Positions 11,803-22,183 of a stretch of 64,000 nucleotides of DNA are shown here, piece by piece (position 1 is the first letter of the stretch; every line of letters begins with the position of its first letter). Made by a program: the position numbers and the translations under genes. Below the pieces are notes generated by a model. The model saw only the letters and a program-made list of their open reading frames with translations. It made no database searches and was not told the DNA's origin. Source of the stretch: Proteles cristata cristata (taxonomy: Eukaryota; Chordata; Mammalia; Carnivora; Hyaenidae); contig JAESUZ010004140.1 in assembly GCA_017311185.1 (NCBI GenBank), positions 372,001 to 436,000 on the forward strand, read 5' to 3'.

Positions 11803-13700
11803 TTTAGTTAGCTTTTCGGCTCTTGTTGGTTTTAAAGACCTGTTATGCTCTCTGTATCTATGAGCGCTTTTATATTCAAGAAGACTTTTGACTGTCCAGG
11901 GCCTATCCTTTCAGAGAGTGTTTTTTTGAATGGTATCTCTTGGTCTTTCTTGTTGGGACCTTGGTTATTTTATTTTCCTATTCATAGTGATATTTGGGAC
12001 TCTCCACCTTGTGTACTCTGGCTTATTTCTTGAGGTAGCCCTGGAAAACAGACAGACAAACACACAGGGAGCAGGGGCACAGAAACGCACAGGCTAATTC
12101 AATAAACATGCAAAGCGAGAGGGAAAACGAAAAAGTTAAGAGAAAAGACGGAGGATGGAGGGCGAATAACAGGGACTATAAAATACAGAAAAGGGTCAAA
12201 AAGGAGAAAAGAAAAGGAAAAAAGAAGAAAGCCGATGGACAAAGAACGGTTTAAAGCATATAACCGGATTCCCAGCTACAGTTAAATAGCCGTGTGTATG
12301 CAGTGCTGGTTGAAGAGCATAGAGAAAGAGAGAGAAGACAGGGTGGGGATGAGGCAATATTGGAAATAGAATGAACAGGCAGAAGGGATAAGAAGTGTTT
12401 GTCAAAGAGCTAAAGGGTAGAATATGGTTGGATAGGTCAGAGAAGGATGCTGGTATTATCCAGAGAAACAATATAGTCTAATTACTCCTGAGAGAAAGAG
12501 ATGAAGATGTCTGTAGGTGTAAAATTTACATCTACAGAATGGACTCGTTGTGATTGTTTAAGGAAGCCGGGGACCAGAGTTAATTGGGTCAGTGTTCTGG
12601 AAAAAAAGAGAGAAAAGAGAAAGAAGAAGAAAAACAGAAGAAACAAAAAAAAAAAAAAGGAGGAGGACAGCTCTCAAGCAGGGATGGGTGTGGTGTGATC
12701 CAATGCCTCAGGGGGGACCTCTGCCTTGGTGACTGTGGGGAGGAGAGTGACGGTGCTCCAGTCCCTTCTTGAACCAAGCCCTGCACCTCGCTTTTTTGGG
12801 CATGTAAACTCCCCGGACCGGGGGCGCAGCCCAAGTTGGTTGCACTCTTCAACCCAGGCCAGTCCCAGTCTCCAAATCCCAGTCCGCGCGCCCCGCTGAA
12901 ATTGCCTTAGACGCAGCTTCCCAGGCAACCCTCTCAGGGCAATTCCAGGCCCCTTGCCAAGCTCTGGGGTTGGAGTCGGAATTGCTGCCTCCTTCTCTGG
13001 GTCGGGCTGGTGAGCATGGGCGGGGCTTGCCTGCCAGGTGCGGGTGCGCCGAGCCCGCTGGAGTGAGGAAAATCAGGTCCCTCTATGGCTCGTCACCCAA
13101 AACGCGAACTCACAGGCACATATCCCAGTTTTTAGCTCTTTGCCTTCCCTCTAGAGTTCCAGCCAGCCAGGAGCGCGGATGTATGGTGTCCGCGCACGGC
13201 TCTTTCAGGGCCCCAAGCCGCCCGGGAGGACAATGGCGGCAGGTGCGCCGCTACTCTGAAGTCCAACCCGCCAGGAGCCCGCACAAAGCAGTCTGTACGC
13301 TCAGCGCCCCCATTCCCCCCTCCCGGGACCAGTTGGCGTGAGGGAACCTGGCGTGCAGGTATTTGGCAAGTACGGTCTTTCTATGCCCCGAGCGGAGGTT
13401 TTTTCACCCCCGAGCGGAGGTTTTTCTGTTTCGGCCTCTCCCTTTTTCCCCTCTCACACCCCGGAGAGGGTAGAGGGGGATCGCCTCCGACCCTGGAGTC
13501 TCCGATCCTGGCCTGATTTTATCTTCCCCAGTTCGCACTCACGTTAGAAGGCTTTCTCAGTGGATTCTGCATCCTTTTTCTCCCAATCTCTCAGGTTTTG
13601 TAAGGTTTCCAATGGCTTCAGATCTTTTCTGTGTGATGTATGGGCGCGAGTGCAAGTACGGAGCTCCTTACTTCTCTGCCATCTTGCCCCCTCTCCCCCC
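11803..13700 (-). promoter_or_regulatory. L1-A 5' UTR with internal promoter region
   Basis: About 1.9 kb lies upstream of ORF1. It becomes GC- and CpG-rich toward the 5' tip (12800-13560), as in L1 5' UTRs that carry an internal RNA polymerase II promoter. Open frames in it, such as 12970-13341 plus and 12589-12928 minus, have no domains and follow base composition. Promoter activity is inferred from the family, not seen. Confidence 0.75.
13677..13686 (-). promoter_or_regulatory. YY1-like site at the L1-A 5' tip
   Basis: The minus strand reads CAAGATGGCA within 25 bases of the 5' end. A YY1 site with core AAGATGGC at this place is known from L1 promoters, where it sets accurate start-site use. 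The same motif stands at the tip of L1-C. Confidence 0.7.
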
Positions 13701-14252
13701 TGATGCTATTTAAAAGGGATTGTTTTCTTATTTCTCTTTCAGAGAGTTTGTTACTGTATAGAAACAGAACTGATTTTTGTAAGCTCTTTTTCTATCCTGT
13801 AGCTTTACTAAATTTATTCGTTTTAACATTTAGCTGGAGCCTTTAGGATTTTTCATTTTAAAGATCATGTCATTGGCAAAGGGAGACTATTTTATTTCTT
13901 CCCCTCCAATTTTGGTATCTTTTCTTTTTCTTGCCTAATTGCTCAGGTTAGGATTTCCACTAATGTGTTGAGTAGAAGAGACAAGACTGAGCATCCTTGT
14001 CTTGTTCCTGATCTTAGAGGAAAAGCTTTCATTTCTTCTTCATTGAGTATGATATTAGCTGTGGGTTTTTGGATATAGCCTTTATTTATTGAGGTACATT
14101 CCTTTTATATCTAATTTGTTGAGTTTTTACATGAAAGGATATTCCATTTTTTCAAATGCTTTTCTTTATCTACTAAGATGATCATATGATTTTAACCTTT
14201 ATTCTCTGTTAAAGTGATGTAGCACATTTATTCATTTGCATATGATGAAGAA

Positions 14253-14387
14253 TCTTTGCATCCCAGAGATAAGTCTCCCATCCAAGTACTAACCAAGCCC
14301 AACCCTGCTTAGCTTCCGAGATCAGACGAGATCGGGTGTGTTCAGGGTGGTATGGCCGTAGACTCTTTGCATCCCAGAGATAAGTCT
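14253..14387. repeat. 24-bp target-site duplication around the 5S copy
   Basis: TCTTTGCATCCCAGAGATAA plus GTCT occurs without mismatch at 14253-14276 and 14364-14387, directly abutting the 5S-derived sequence on both sides. This is the signature of an L1-type endonuclease insertion event. Confidence 0.95.
14277..14363 (-). pseudogene. 3'-truncated 5S rRNA retropseudogene without a tail
   Basis: On the minus strand the sequence begins GTCTACGGCCATACCACCCT, the 5' end of vertebrate 5S rRNA, and continues to residue 87, or 91 if the four bases AGAC shared with the target are counted. By memory of the vertebrate 5S sequence I see four differences, all consistent with C-to-T type changes. The last 30 residues are missing, including the 3' half of the C box of the internal promoter, and there is no A tract at the 3' junction. 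It is not a working 5S gene. Confidence 0.95.
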
Positions 14388-15390
14388 GACTGGATCATGC
14401 TATGTAATTATTTTAACATGCTCTTGAATTTGGTCTGCTAGGTTTTGTTGAAAAGTTAGCATGTTCATCAGTAATATTTGCTTGTAATTTTTTTCTTGCA
14501 TTGTCCGTGACTGGCTTTGGTATCAGAATAATGCTGGCTTATAACATGAGTTTGGAAGTGTTCTCTCCTCTTGAGTGTTTTGGAAGAATTTGAAAAGGAT
14601 TGGTGTTAATTCTTCAAATGTTCGGAAGACTTCACCAGGGAAGCCACCTGATCCTGGGATTTTCTTTGTTAAGAAGTTTTTGTTTACAGATTCAATCTCC
14701 TTATTATTAATTAGCCTGTTTAAATCTCCTATTTCTTCATGATTCAGTCTTAAAAGATTGTATTCTAGGAATTTATCCACTATTTTACGTTATCCAATTT
14801 GTTAGCATATCATTGTCACTGCAATATCTTATGATCATTTGTATTTCTGTGGTATAATTTAATGTCTACTTTCATTTCTGACTTCATTTATTTAAGTGTT
14901 CGTTTTTCTTACTCTAGCTAGTGATTTGTTGACTTTATCTTTTGAAAAAAAACTAGCTCTTAGTTTCATTGATTTCATCTGTTTTTCTATTGTCTATTTC
15001 ATTTATTTTTGCTCTAATAATTATTTTTCCGTTTCTATAGCTTTGAACTTAGTATATTCTTCTTTCACTAGTTCCAAAAGTGTAAAGTTGAGTTGCTTTT
15101 TTTTTAGATCCTTCTTTTTTCTTAATGTAGTCCTTTATTGCTATACACCTGCCTCTGAGAAGTGTTTTGCTTCATCCCATTAGTTTTGGTATGTTGTTTT
15201 AGGATATTTTGCATCTCCTTTTTGATTTCTTCTTTGAACCATTTGCTGTTTTAGAGTGTTGTGTAATTTTTACATATTTGTGAATTTTACAGCTTTCCTC
15301 CTGTTATTGATTTCTAGTTTCATACCACTGTGGGCAGAAAAGATTGCTATGATTTCATTCTTATTAAATTTGTTAAGATTTGTTTTGAGA

Positions 15391-16040
15391 GAAATCACTA
15401 GCCAAGTGAGTGTCTCTTATATGCTGAGTTGTGCTGCATTGGGGGCAAGGTGACACGAGTAAAATGAAACTGTTCTTACCTTATTCAGTGCATATATTCT
15501 TGGAATTTTTTGCTCCAACAGTGTGCTAGAACTTCCTTGCTGGACTTTTGGACTCCCATAAAGTTGATCTCGTCTGTGGCTGATTGTAATTGATGTTCTG
15601 TGGGGGGTATAAAAGTAGAAAACTCCTGTCATATTCTGACTAATGACAAAGTATTTATAGTTATAGACCACAGAAAATTCTACTGTACCTAAGTAACCAA
15701 AGTCTGGATCTTTGTCCAGTACAGTGGGGGCAGAGGGGGAAGTTAATGTCAAAATGAATTTATAATAAGGATAATAGAGACAATTAGATAGTAAGTTACT
15801 GTAACAGTCCCAAGAATAAAGAAGACCAACTTACAGTTATAGTAGTTCACCCATATAAAGTTACATTCTTCAGTTTGAAAGCTCCATTAAAATGGTAGTA
15901 GAATGATAAATAAAGGAATAAATCCACAAGGCCAAAGGTAACAGAAAAGGAGAAAATAATATTAAAATTTCAGAAGCCAGAAAGCAGGTGGATAAAAAGG
16001 AACGTGTTCAACAAATCTTTGAAAACAGAAAAAAAAAACA
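15391..16040. other. Unassigned DNA
   Basis: No gene is seen. The stretch 15450-15760 has a minus-strand open frame without recognisable domains. It may be an old repeat, but I cannot assign a family. Confidence 0.4.
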
Positions 16041-16860
16041 GTAGGGGACGTGCCAGAGTCCAGCTCCAGCCAGGTCCAGGAGTCTCTGAAGAATGGATGG
16101 TGTCAACAAGGGTGGGACGAGAGAGGTGCAAGATTCTTTCTGGTCACCAGCCAGGCCTCTCTGTTTGAGACTCTATTTTATGATTTAGTGTGTGTGTGTG
16201 GGGGGGGGGGAGGGGGAGTGGCACAGGAGTGGCATTCCGATGATAAATTCTTTTATCAGTAAAAACTTTCCAGAATGTTGATATGCAAAAGGATGGGGAA
16301 GAGCCCAGAAGTGGTATTCTGATGATAAATCCCTTGATCAGTAAAGACTGTCCAGAACGCTGATAGGCAAAAGGATGGGAAACAGCCCAGAGGTGGCATT
16401 AACATAGTAAAGGCAAAAGCTAACCTTATGGCTTAATGGGATGTATTTAGAAAAACAGGTCTTTCAGGAATGCAGTGTTGCTCCCATAACCATAAAAGAA
16501 GTTCCTATAGTTAAGTTCCTTCACAAAGTGCAATCATCAAGGCCAGAATGAGTTACTCCTAATATCAATTAACAAGATAACTTGGGGGTCGGTTCTCAAC
16601 CTGAAATAATTGGGTGGGGGTGGATATCAGGGTCACCATCTGAAGGTAAGAGTCCGTGCAACTTACCTTAACCTCATAAGGAACCACAACACATGAGTTC
16701 AGAAAATGGCTCCCAACAGAGACAGAGCTCAGCACAAGCCAATTCATACCATCAGGAAATTACAGGTCCTATGTACTTCTGAATGTGGGGGTACAACTAA
16801 CACAGAACATGATGTGAACAGGGCAAAACTCTGTATAAGAAGCAGTTGGATTTACATATA
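16040..16860 (+). repeat. LTR-like interspersed repeat (tentative)
   Basis: The stretch opens TGCCAGAGTCCAGCTCCAGC, has a G-rich run at 16199-16211 and internal tandem units of 82 bp. That style is seen in some mammalian endogenous retrovirus LTRs. I see no retroviral coding sequence beside it and cannot fix the ends or the strand. It could instead be another kind of repeat. Confidence 0.35.
16231..16410. repeat. 82-bp tandem repeat, 2.2 copies
   Basis: Units start at 16231, 16313 and, partially, 16395. They share GGYATTCYGATGATAAAT, ATCAGTAAA, TCCAGAA and GCAAAAGGATGGG. Spacing is exactly 82 bp both times. Confidence 0.93.
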
Positions 16861-17943
16861 GCCTTTGTCAACCATATATCTGAGCAACTTGCCCCTCCTT
16901 CATTCATGGAGAAGTCTAGAGATTTACTCTTTGAGGAGGCACAACCAGGGGGGATTTGAAGTGGAAAAAATAATTGGGCTGGTGCTGGTGAGTGTTTTTA
17001 TGTTGAACAAAGGTGAATTACTGAAACTCTATGTACTAAATGTGGACCATACTAGCTTCTTTCCCAAACCTGACTTCAAGAATGCTGGAGGACAAACTCA
17101 CATTCTCAAGATAAGAATTTAGAAATATTCTCTTTGAAAAAAAAAATCTCTTTGAAAAAACATCATAAGATAAAATATTTAGAAATACAAACATTTAGAG
17201 GTTCCTAATAAAATGGCCAGGCATTGGTCAATGAAATGAAGTAGTCACTCACAAATGAAAGTTAACTTTGTGATTCCAAAAGAAAGTAAACCAGATTTGT
17301 GCACAGGTAGCATTCAATGACCTTTTTAATATCTTGCACTCAAATATTAATGGTAAGTCAAGAACCAGATATTTGAACAAATGTCCTCTTTTGACACACT
17401 GTAAAGCCAAACAATATAAAAACGAAGTTTGAGGAAAGAGAGAATAGAATGGAAAAAGTAACCTCCTAAGACCTATAATGAATATTCTCAGTGAATTAAG
17501 AAAACAGCTTCATTGTATTCATGAGACAAGATGCTATTAAAAAGGGGCATTCTCTGCGTATAGTTATTCTTCAAATTTCAATGTGATATAGAAGTTACAC
17601 TATTAATAATGGTGTAGTAGATATTATTAAGCTAACTTCTTAACCTTGCCAGAAGATAACAGTAATGGGAAAAATATAAAAACAGCTGTTTGAATTCACT
17701 TGGGAGCAAATGACGGCAAGTAGAAACTGGAAGAGAGGTGACACACAAAAGAAGGGAATAGCACTTCTCAGTCTGCAATGCATGAAGTAGTTGGAACTGA
17801 AGCAACAAACTGCAGTCCTAACTGATTTGAGGATCGAGAGGGAAGAGTTTGGGACTACTGGCATAACTAGAAAATAAATGACAAGTCTCAGAAAAAAAGG
17901 AAGCTAAGGAGCTGGAGGAGAAAAATCCACATATAAACTCCTT
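16861..17943. other. No gene seen
   Basis: AT-rich DNA. The frame 16865-17122 has no recognisable domain. A short local duplication of CTCTTTGAAAAAA is present near 17130-17160. Confidence 0.45.
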
Positions 17944-17962
17944 CAAATCCTTGGGTGATTTT

Positions 17963-19810
17963 TTTTTTTTTTTTTACAAATAGTTTATTGTCAAATTAGT
18001 TTCCACATCACACCCAGTGCTCATCCCCACAAGTGCCCTCCTCCATGCCCACCCCTCCTCCCCCCCACATCCACCAGTCCTCAGTTTTTGTCAGCATTCA
18101 AGAGTCTCTCATGGTTTGCCTCTCCCCCTTTCCCCCACCATTTCCGCCCTTCTTCTCCCCCTTGGTCCTCTGTTAAGCTCCTCCTAATCCTCCTATACGT
18201 GCACACATATGATATTTGTCTTTCTCTGCCTGACTTATTTCGCTCAGCATAACACCCTCAAGGTCCATCCATGTTGCTACACATGGCCAGATTTCATTGT
18301 TTCTCATTGCCATGTAGTATTCCATGGTAAAGATAAACCACATCTTCTTGATCCATTCTTCTGTTGATGGACACTTAGGCTCTTTCCAGGTTTTAGCTAT
18401 TGTGGAGAGTGCTGCCATGAACATTGGGGTACATGTGCTCCTATGCATCAACATTTCTGTATCCCTTGGGTAAATTCCTAGCAGTGCTATTGCTGGGTCA
18501 TAGGGGAGTTCTATTGTTAGTTTCCTGAGGAACCTCCACACTGTTTTCCAGAGGGCTGTACCAGTTTACATTCCCACCAACAGTGTAGGAGGGTGCCCGT
18601 TTCTCCACATCCTCGCCAGCATCTAGAGTTCTCTGATTGGCTCATTTTAGCCACTCTGACTGGCGTGAGGTGGTATCTCAGTGTGGTTTTGATTTGTATT
18701 TCCCTGATGAGGAGGGATGCTGAGCATCGTTTCATGTGTCTGTTGGCCATCTGGATGTCCTCTTTGGAGAAGTGTCTGTTCATATCTTCTGCCCATTTCT
18801 TCACTGGGTTGTTTGTTTTTCGGGCGTGTAGTTTGGTGAGTTCCTTGTAGATTCTGGATATCAACCCTTTATCTGATATGTCATTTGCAACTATCTTTTA
18901 CCATTCCGTTGGTTGCCTATTAATTTTCTGGGTTGTTTCCTTGGCTGTGCAGAAGCTTTTAATCTTGAGGAGGTCTCAACAGTTTATTTTTGCTCTTGAT
19001 TCCCTTGCTTTTGGGGATGTGCCAAGTAAGAAGTTGCTGCGGTGGAGGGCAAGGAGGTTGTTTCCTGCTTTCTCCTCTAGGGTGTTGATAGTTTCCTGTC
19101 TCACGTTCAGGTCCTTTATCCATTTTGAATTTATTTTTGTGCATGGTGTGAGAAAATGATCTAGTTCATTCTTCTGCATGTTGCTGTCCAGTTCTCCCAA
19201 CACCATCTGTTAAAAAGGCTGTCTTTTTTCCATCGGATATTCTTTCCTGCTTTGTCAAAGATTAGTTGGCTGTATACTTTTGGGTCCACTTCTGAGTTCT
19301 CAATTCTGTTCCATTGGTCTATGTGTCTGTTTTTGTGCCAATACCATACTGTCTTGATGATGACAGCTTTGTAGTAGAGGCTAAAGTCTGGGATGGTGAT
19401 CCCTCCCGTTTTGGTTTTATTTTTCAGCATTACTTTGGCTATTCGGGGCCTTTTGTGGTTCCATACAAATTTTTGGATAGTTTGTTCTAGTTTTGAGAAG
19501 TATGCTGGTGTAATTTTGATTGGAATTGCATTGAATGTGTAGAGTGCTTTAGGTAGTAATGACATCTTAACTATATTTATTCTTCCTATCCATGAGCATG
19601 GAATGTTTTTCCATTTCTTTGTGTCTTCTTCAATTTCCTTCATAAGTTTTCTATAGCTTTCATCATACAGATCTCTTGTATCCTTGGTTAGGTTTATTCC
19701 AAGGTATTTTATGGTTTTTTTGTGCAATTGTGAATGGGATCAGTTTCTTGATTTCTCTTTCTGTCGCTTCATTGTTGGTGTATAAAAATGCAACCGATTT
19801 CTGTACATTG
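17963..19810 (-). mobile_element. L1-B: 5'-truncated L1, minus strand
   Basis: The poly-T (A-tail complement) and 3' UTR are at the left. The C-terminal 40 percent of ORF2 follows, and the element stops abruptly at 19810. The target duplication CAAATCCTTGGGTGATTTT is at 17944-17962 and 19811-19829, an exact match of about 19 bp. The length of 1.85 kb is typical of incomplete reverse transcription. Sequence is close to L1-A. Confidence 0.96.
18173..19727 (-). pseudogene. L1-B ORF2 C-terminal fragment
   Basis: Overlapping minus frames (19161-19727, 18976-19206, 18517-18864, 18173-18541) encode the region after the RT active site, including the Cys/His-rich [18 protein letters not shown] segment, and end at the usual ORF2 stop. 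A few frameshifts separate them, so the copy is relatively recent but not functional. Confidence 0.93.
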
Positions 19811-20105
19811 CAAATCCTTGGGTGATTTTAATTAATGTATGTGCAAAGGGCCAGGAAGCAACCAATGGCTGGAAGGTGTAAAGAAGTGAAGATTAAACTC
19901 AGGAAAGAGTTTAAAGTTTGAGCTCAGCCACTTAAATTGCTTGCTAGAACACAATCAACACTATTTAGATGAAGCTATTCATAGTCTTTATAAGGGTATA
20001 ATAAAAAATTACTAAACATAAAGAAATAGGAAAATGTGGCCCACAATCAAGAGAAAAAACAGTTAAGAAAAACTGATACTAAAATGATCCAGATGGAGGA
20101 GGGGG

Positions 20106-20115
20106 CAAGATGGCG
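20106..20115 (+). promoter_or_regulatory. YY1-like site at the L1-C 5' tip
   Basis: CAAGATGGCG stands about ten bases from the 5' end, matching the position of the YY1 site in L1 promoters. Confidence 0.7.
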
Positions 20116-21813
20116 AAGTAGAGAGCTCTGTACTTGCCCCCATATCTCACACGGAAAAGATCTGAAGCCATAGGAAACTTTACAGAACCCAAGTGATTGG
20201 TAGAAAAAGGACACAGAATCCACTGAGAACCTTCTAACGTGAGTGTGAACTGGGGAAGATAAAATGGGGCCGGATCGCAGACTCCAGGGACAGGAGCTAT
20301 CCCCCTCTGCGGAGAGTGAGAGGGGAAAAAGAGAGAGTCTGAAACCGCTCAACTCACAGTCGCTGTCGCTGGGAAACAGAAAAACCGCCGCTCGGGGCAC
20401 AGAAGGACTTTGTGTGCCAAATCCCTGCGCGCCAGGTCCCCGTGCGCCAACTTGTCCTGGAGGGGCTGCGCGCTGACCACATCTTGGTGCTCCTTGCTGG
20501 CTAAACCCATAGAAGAGCTGCGCGCCTCCGCGCCATGGTGCTCCTGGCTGGCTGGACTCCTGGAGGAGCCGTGCGCCCACAACGGGCTTCCGTGCTCCTG
20601 ACTGGCTGGAACTCTAGACAGAAGGAAAAGAGCTTAAAACCTGGGAGATTTGCCCGTGAGTTCATTTCGGTTGATGAGACACAGAGGGACCTGGTTTCTC
20701 TCCCTCCAGCAGGCGTGGCGGCCGGCAGGCAAACCCCCGCCCATGCTCGCCAACCCAACCCAAAGGAGAAGGGAGCAGCGATTCTGGCTCCACCCCCAGG
20801 GCTAGGCAAGAGGCTTGGAATTGCCCTGAGGGGATCGCCTGCGAGGTTGTGTCTATGGCAATTCCAGTGGGGCGCTTGGACTGAAATTTGGAAACTAAGC
20901 CTGGCCTGGGTTAAAGAGCGCAACACACTTTGATTGTGACCCGGCCAGGGAGTTTACACACCCAGAAAAGCGAGGTGCAGTGTCTGATTCAAGAAGGGAC
21001 TGGAGTGCTGTCACTCTTCTCCCCACAACCGCCAAGGGAGAACTCCCTCCAGACTCATTGGATCACACCACACCCATCCATGCTTGAGAGCTGCCCTCCC
21101 CCCCTTTTTTAAAAAAAAATTTATTTTTAAAAACTTTTGTTATTTTTAAAAATTTTTTAATTTTTATTTTTTTCCACAGAACACTGAACTGATTAACTCT
21201 GGTCACCGGCTTGCTTAAACAGTAACATTTAGTCCATTCTGTAGATGTAAATTATACACCTACCAACCTTTTCACCTCTGTCTCTCAGGAGTAATTAGAC
21301 TATATAGTTTCTCTAGATAACATCAGAGTCCTTCTCTCACCTATCCAACCATATTCCACCCTTAATTCTTTGAAAAAAGCTTCTTATCTCTTCTACCTGT
21401 TCATTCTATTTCCAATTTTACCTCATCCCCGCCCTGTCTTCTCTTTCTCTATGCTCTTCAACCAGCACTGCATACACCCAGCTATTTAATTGTAGCTGGG
21501 AAATCCGGCTTCTTTTTGACCTTTTTATGTATTTTTTAAATTTCTATTATTCGCCCTCCCTCCTCCGTCTTTTCTCTTAACTTTTGCATTTTTGATCTCG
21601 GTTTGCAGGTTAGCTGGATTTGTCTGTGTGTTCGTGTGCCTCTGCTCCCTGTGTGTTTGTCTGTCTGTTTTCTTCTCCAGGGCTACCTCAAGAAACAAGC
21701 CGAAGTAAACATGGTGGAGAGTCCCAAATACCACTACGAGTAGGAAAATAAAATAACCAAGGTCTCAACAAGAGAGACCAAGAGATACCATTCAAAAAAA
21801 AAAAAAAAACCCA

Positions 21814-22031
21814 AGGGGCGCCTGGGTGGCTTAGTCGGTTAAGCGTCCGACTTTAACTTAGGTCATGATCTCGCGGTTCGTGGGTTCGAGCCCCGCGTCG
21901 GGCTCTGTGCTGACTGCCAGCTCAGAGCCTGGAGCCTGTTTCAGAGTCTGTGTCTCCCTCTCTCTCTGCCCCTCCCCTGCTCACGCTGTCTGTCTCTCTC
22001 CTAGAAATAAATAAAAAAACATTAAAAAAAA
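21814..22031 (+). mobile_element. Young CAN-type SINE in the L1-C 5' UTR
   Basis: It starts GGGGCGCCTGGGTGGCTTAG, has an intact B-box region, CTGCCAGCTCAGAGCC and the CCTAGAAATAAA end. It is flanked by AAACCCAA-like repeats inside an A-rich tract. Confidence 0.95.
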
Positions 22032-22183
22032 AACCCAAAAGCTAAACAAAAAACCAAAAAAAACCCCCCACTTCCTGAAAGGATAATCCCTAGACAAAGA
22101 ACCTTCTTGGATACAGTAGCGCTCACAGGTGCAGAGAGCATAACAAGTCTTTAAAACCAACAAAAGCCAGAAAGCTAATTAAA

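Larger units (their letters stand above)
6638..13700 (-). mobile_element. L1-A: near-full-length L1, minus strand
   Basis: The 3' end is the T/C-rich tract at 6638-6692, followed by the 3' UTR, a broken ORF2 (6897-10867), a broken ORF1 (10914-11802) and a GC-rich 5' UTR ending at 13700 with CCATCTTGCC next to the tip. Its target is TGATGCTATTT, present at 6623-6633 and again at 13701-13711, which places the insertion inside the older L1. At about 7.06 kb it is close to full length for a mammalian L1. Frameshifts and stops in both ORFs make it inactive. Confidence 0.95.
13711..15390 (-). mobile_element. Old L1, 5' part of the split element, minus strand
   Basis: This continues the 4297-6407 element: antisense ORF2 reverse-transcriptase and linker sequence, for example the antisense frame 14523-14780. 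It fades out near 15390, so the original insertion was truncated within ORF2. It is interrupted by the 5S-derived insertion at 14277-14363. Confidence 0.82.
20096..22183 (+). promoter_or_regulatory. L1-C 5' UTR with internal promoter region
   Basis: GC- and CpG-rich from 20230 to 20930, then AT-rich toward ORF1, and homologous to the L1-A 5' UTR. Long antisense frames (20047-20580 and 20501-20926, minus) lie here only because stops are rare in GC-rich DNA. Confidence 0.75.

Noticed and set aside
12970..13341. 123-residue plus-strand frame
   Set aside because: It is antisense to the L1-A 5' UTR, with composition-driven openness and no family resemblance.
14277..14363. Functional 5S rRNA gene
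   Set aside because: It lacks the last 30 residues and part of the internal promoter, has no terminator T run in place, and is flanked by an insertion duplication.
16231..16410. CRISPR-like repeat array
   Set aside because: Units are 82 bp, contiguous and without spacers, in a mammalian genome. It is a tandem repeat.
20047..20926. Long GC-rich frames (177 and 141 residues minus, 132 residues plus)
   Set aside because: They lie in the L1 5' UTR, where high GC removes stops. No domains, and similar frames occur in the homologous L1-A 5' UTR.
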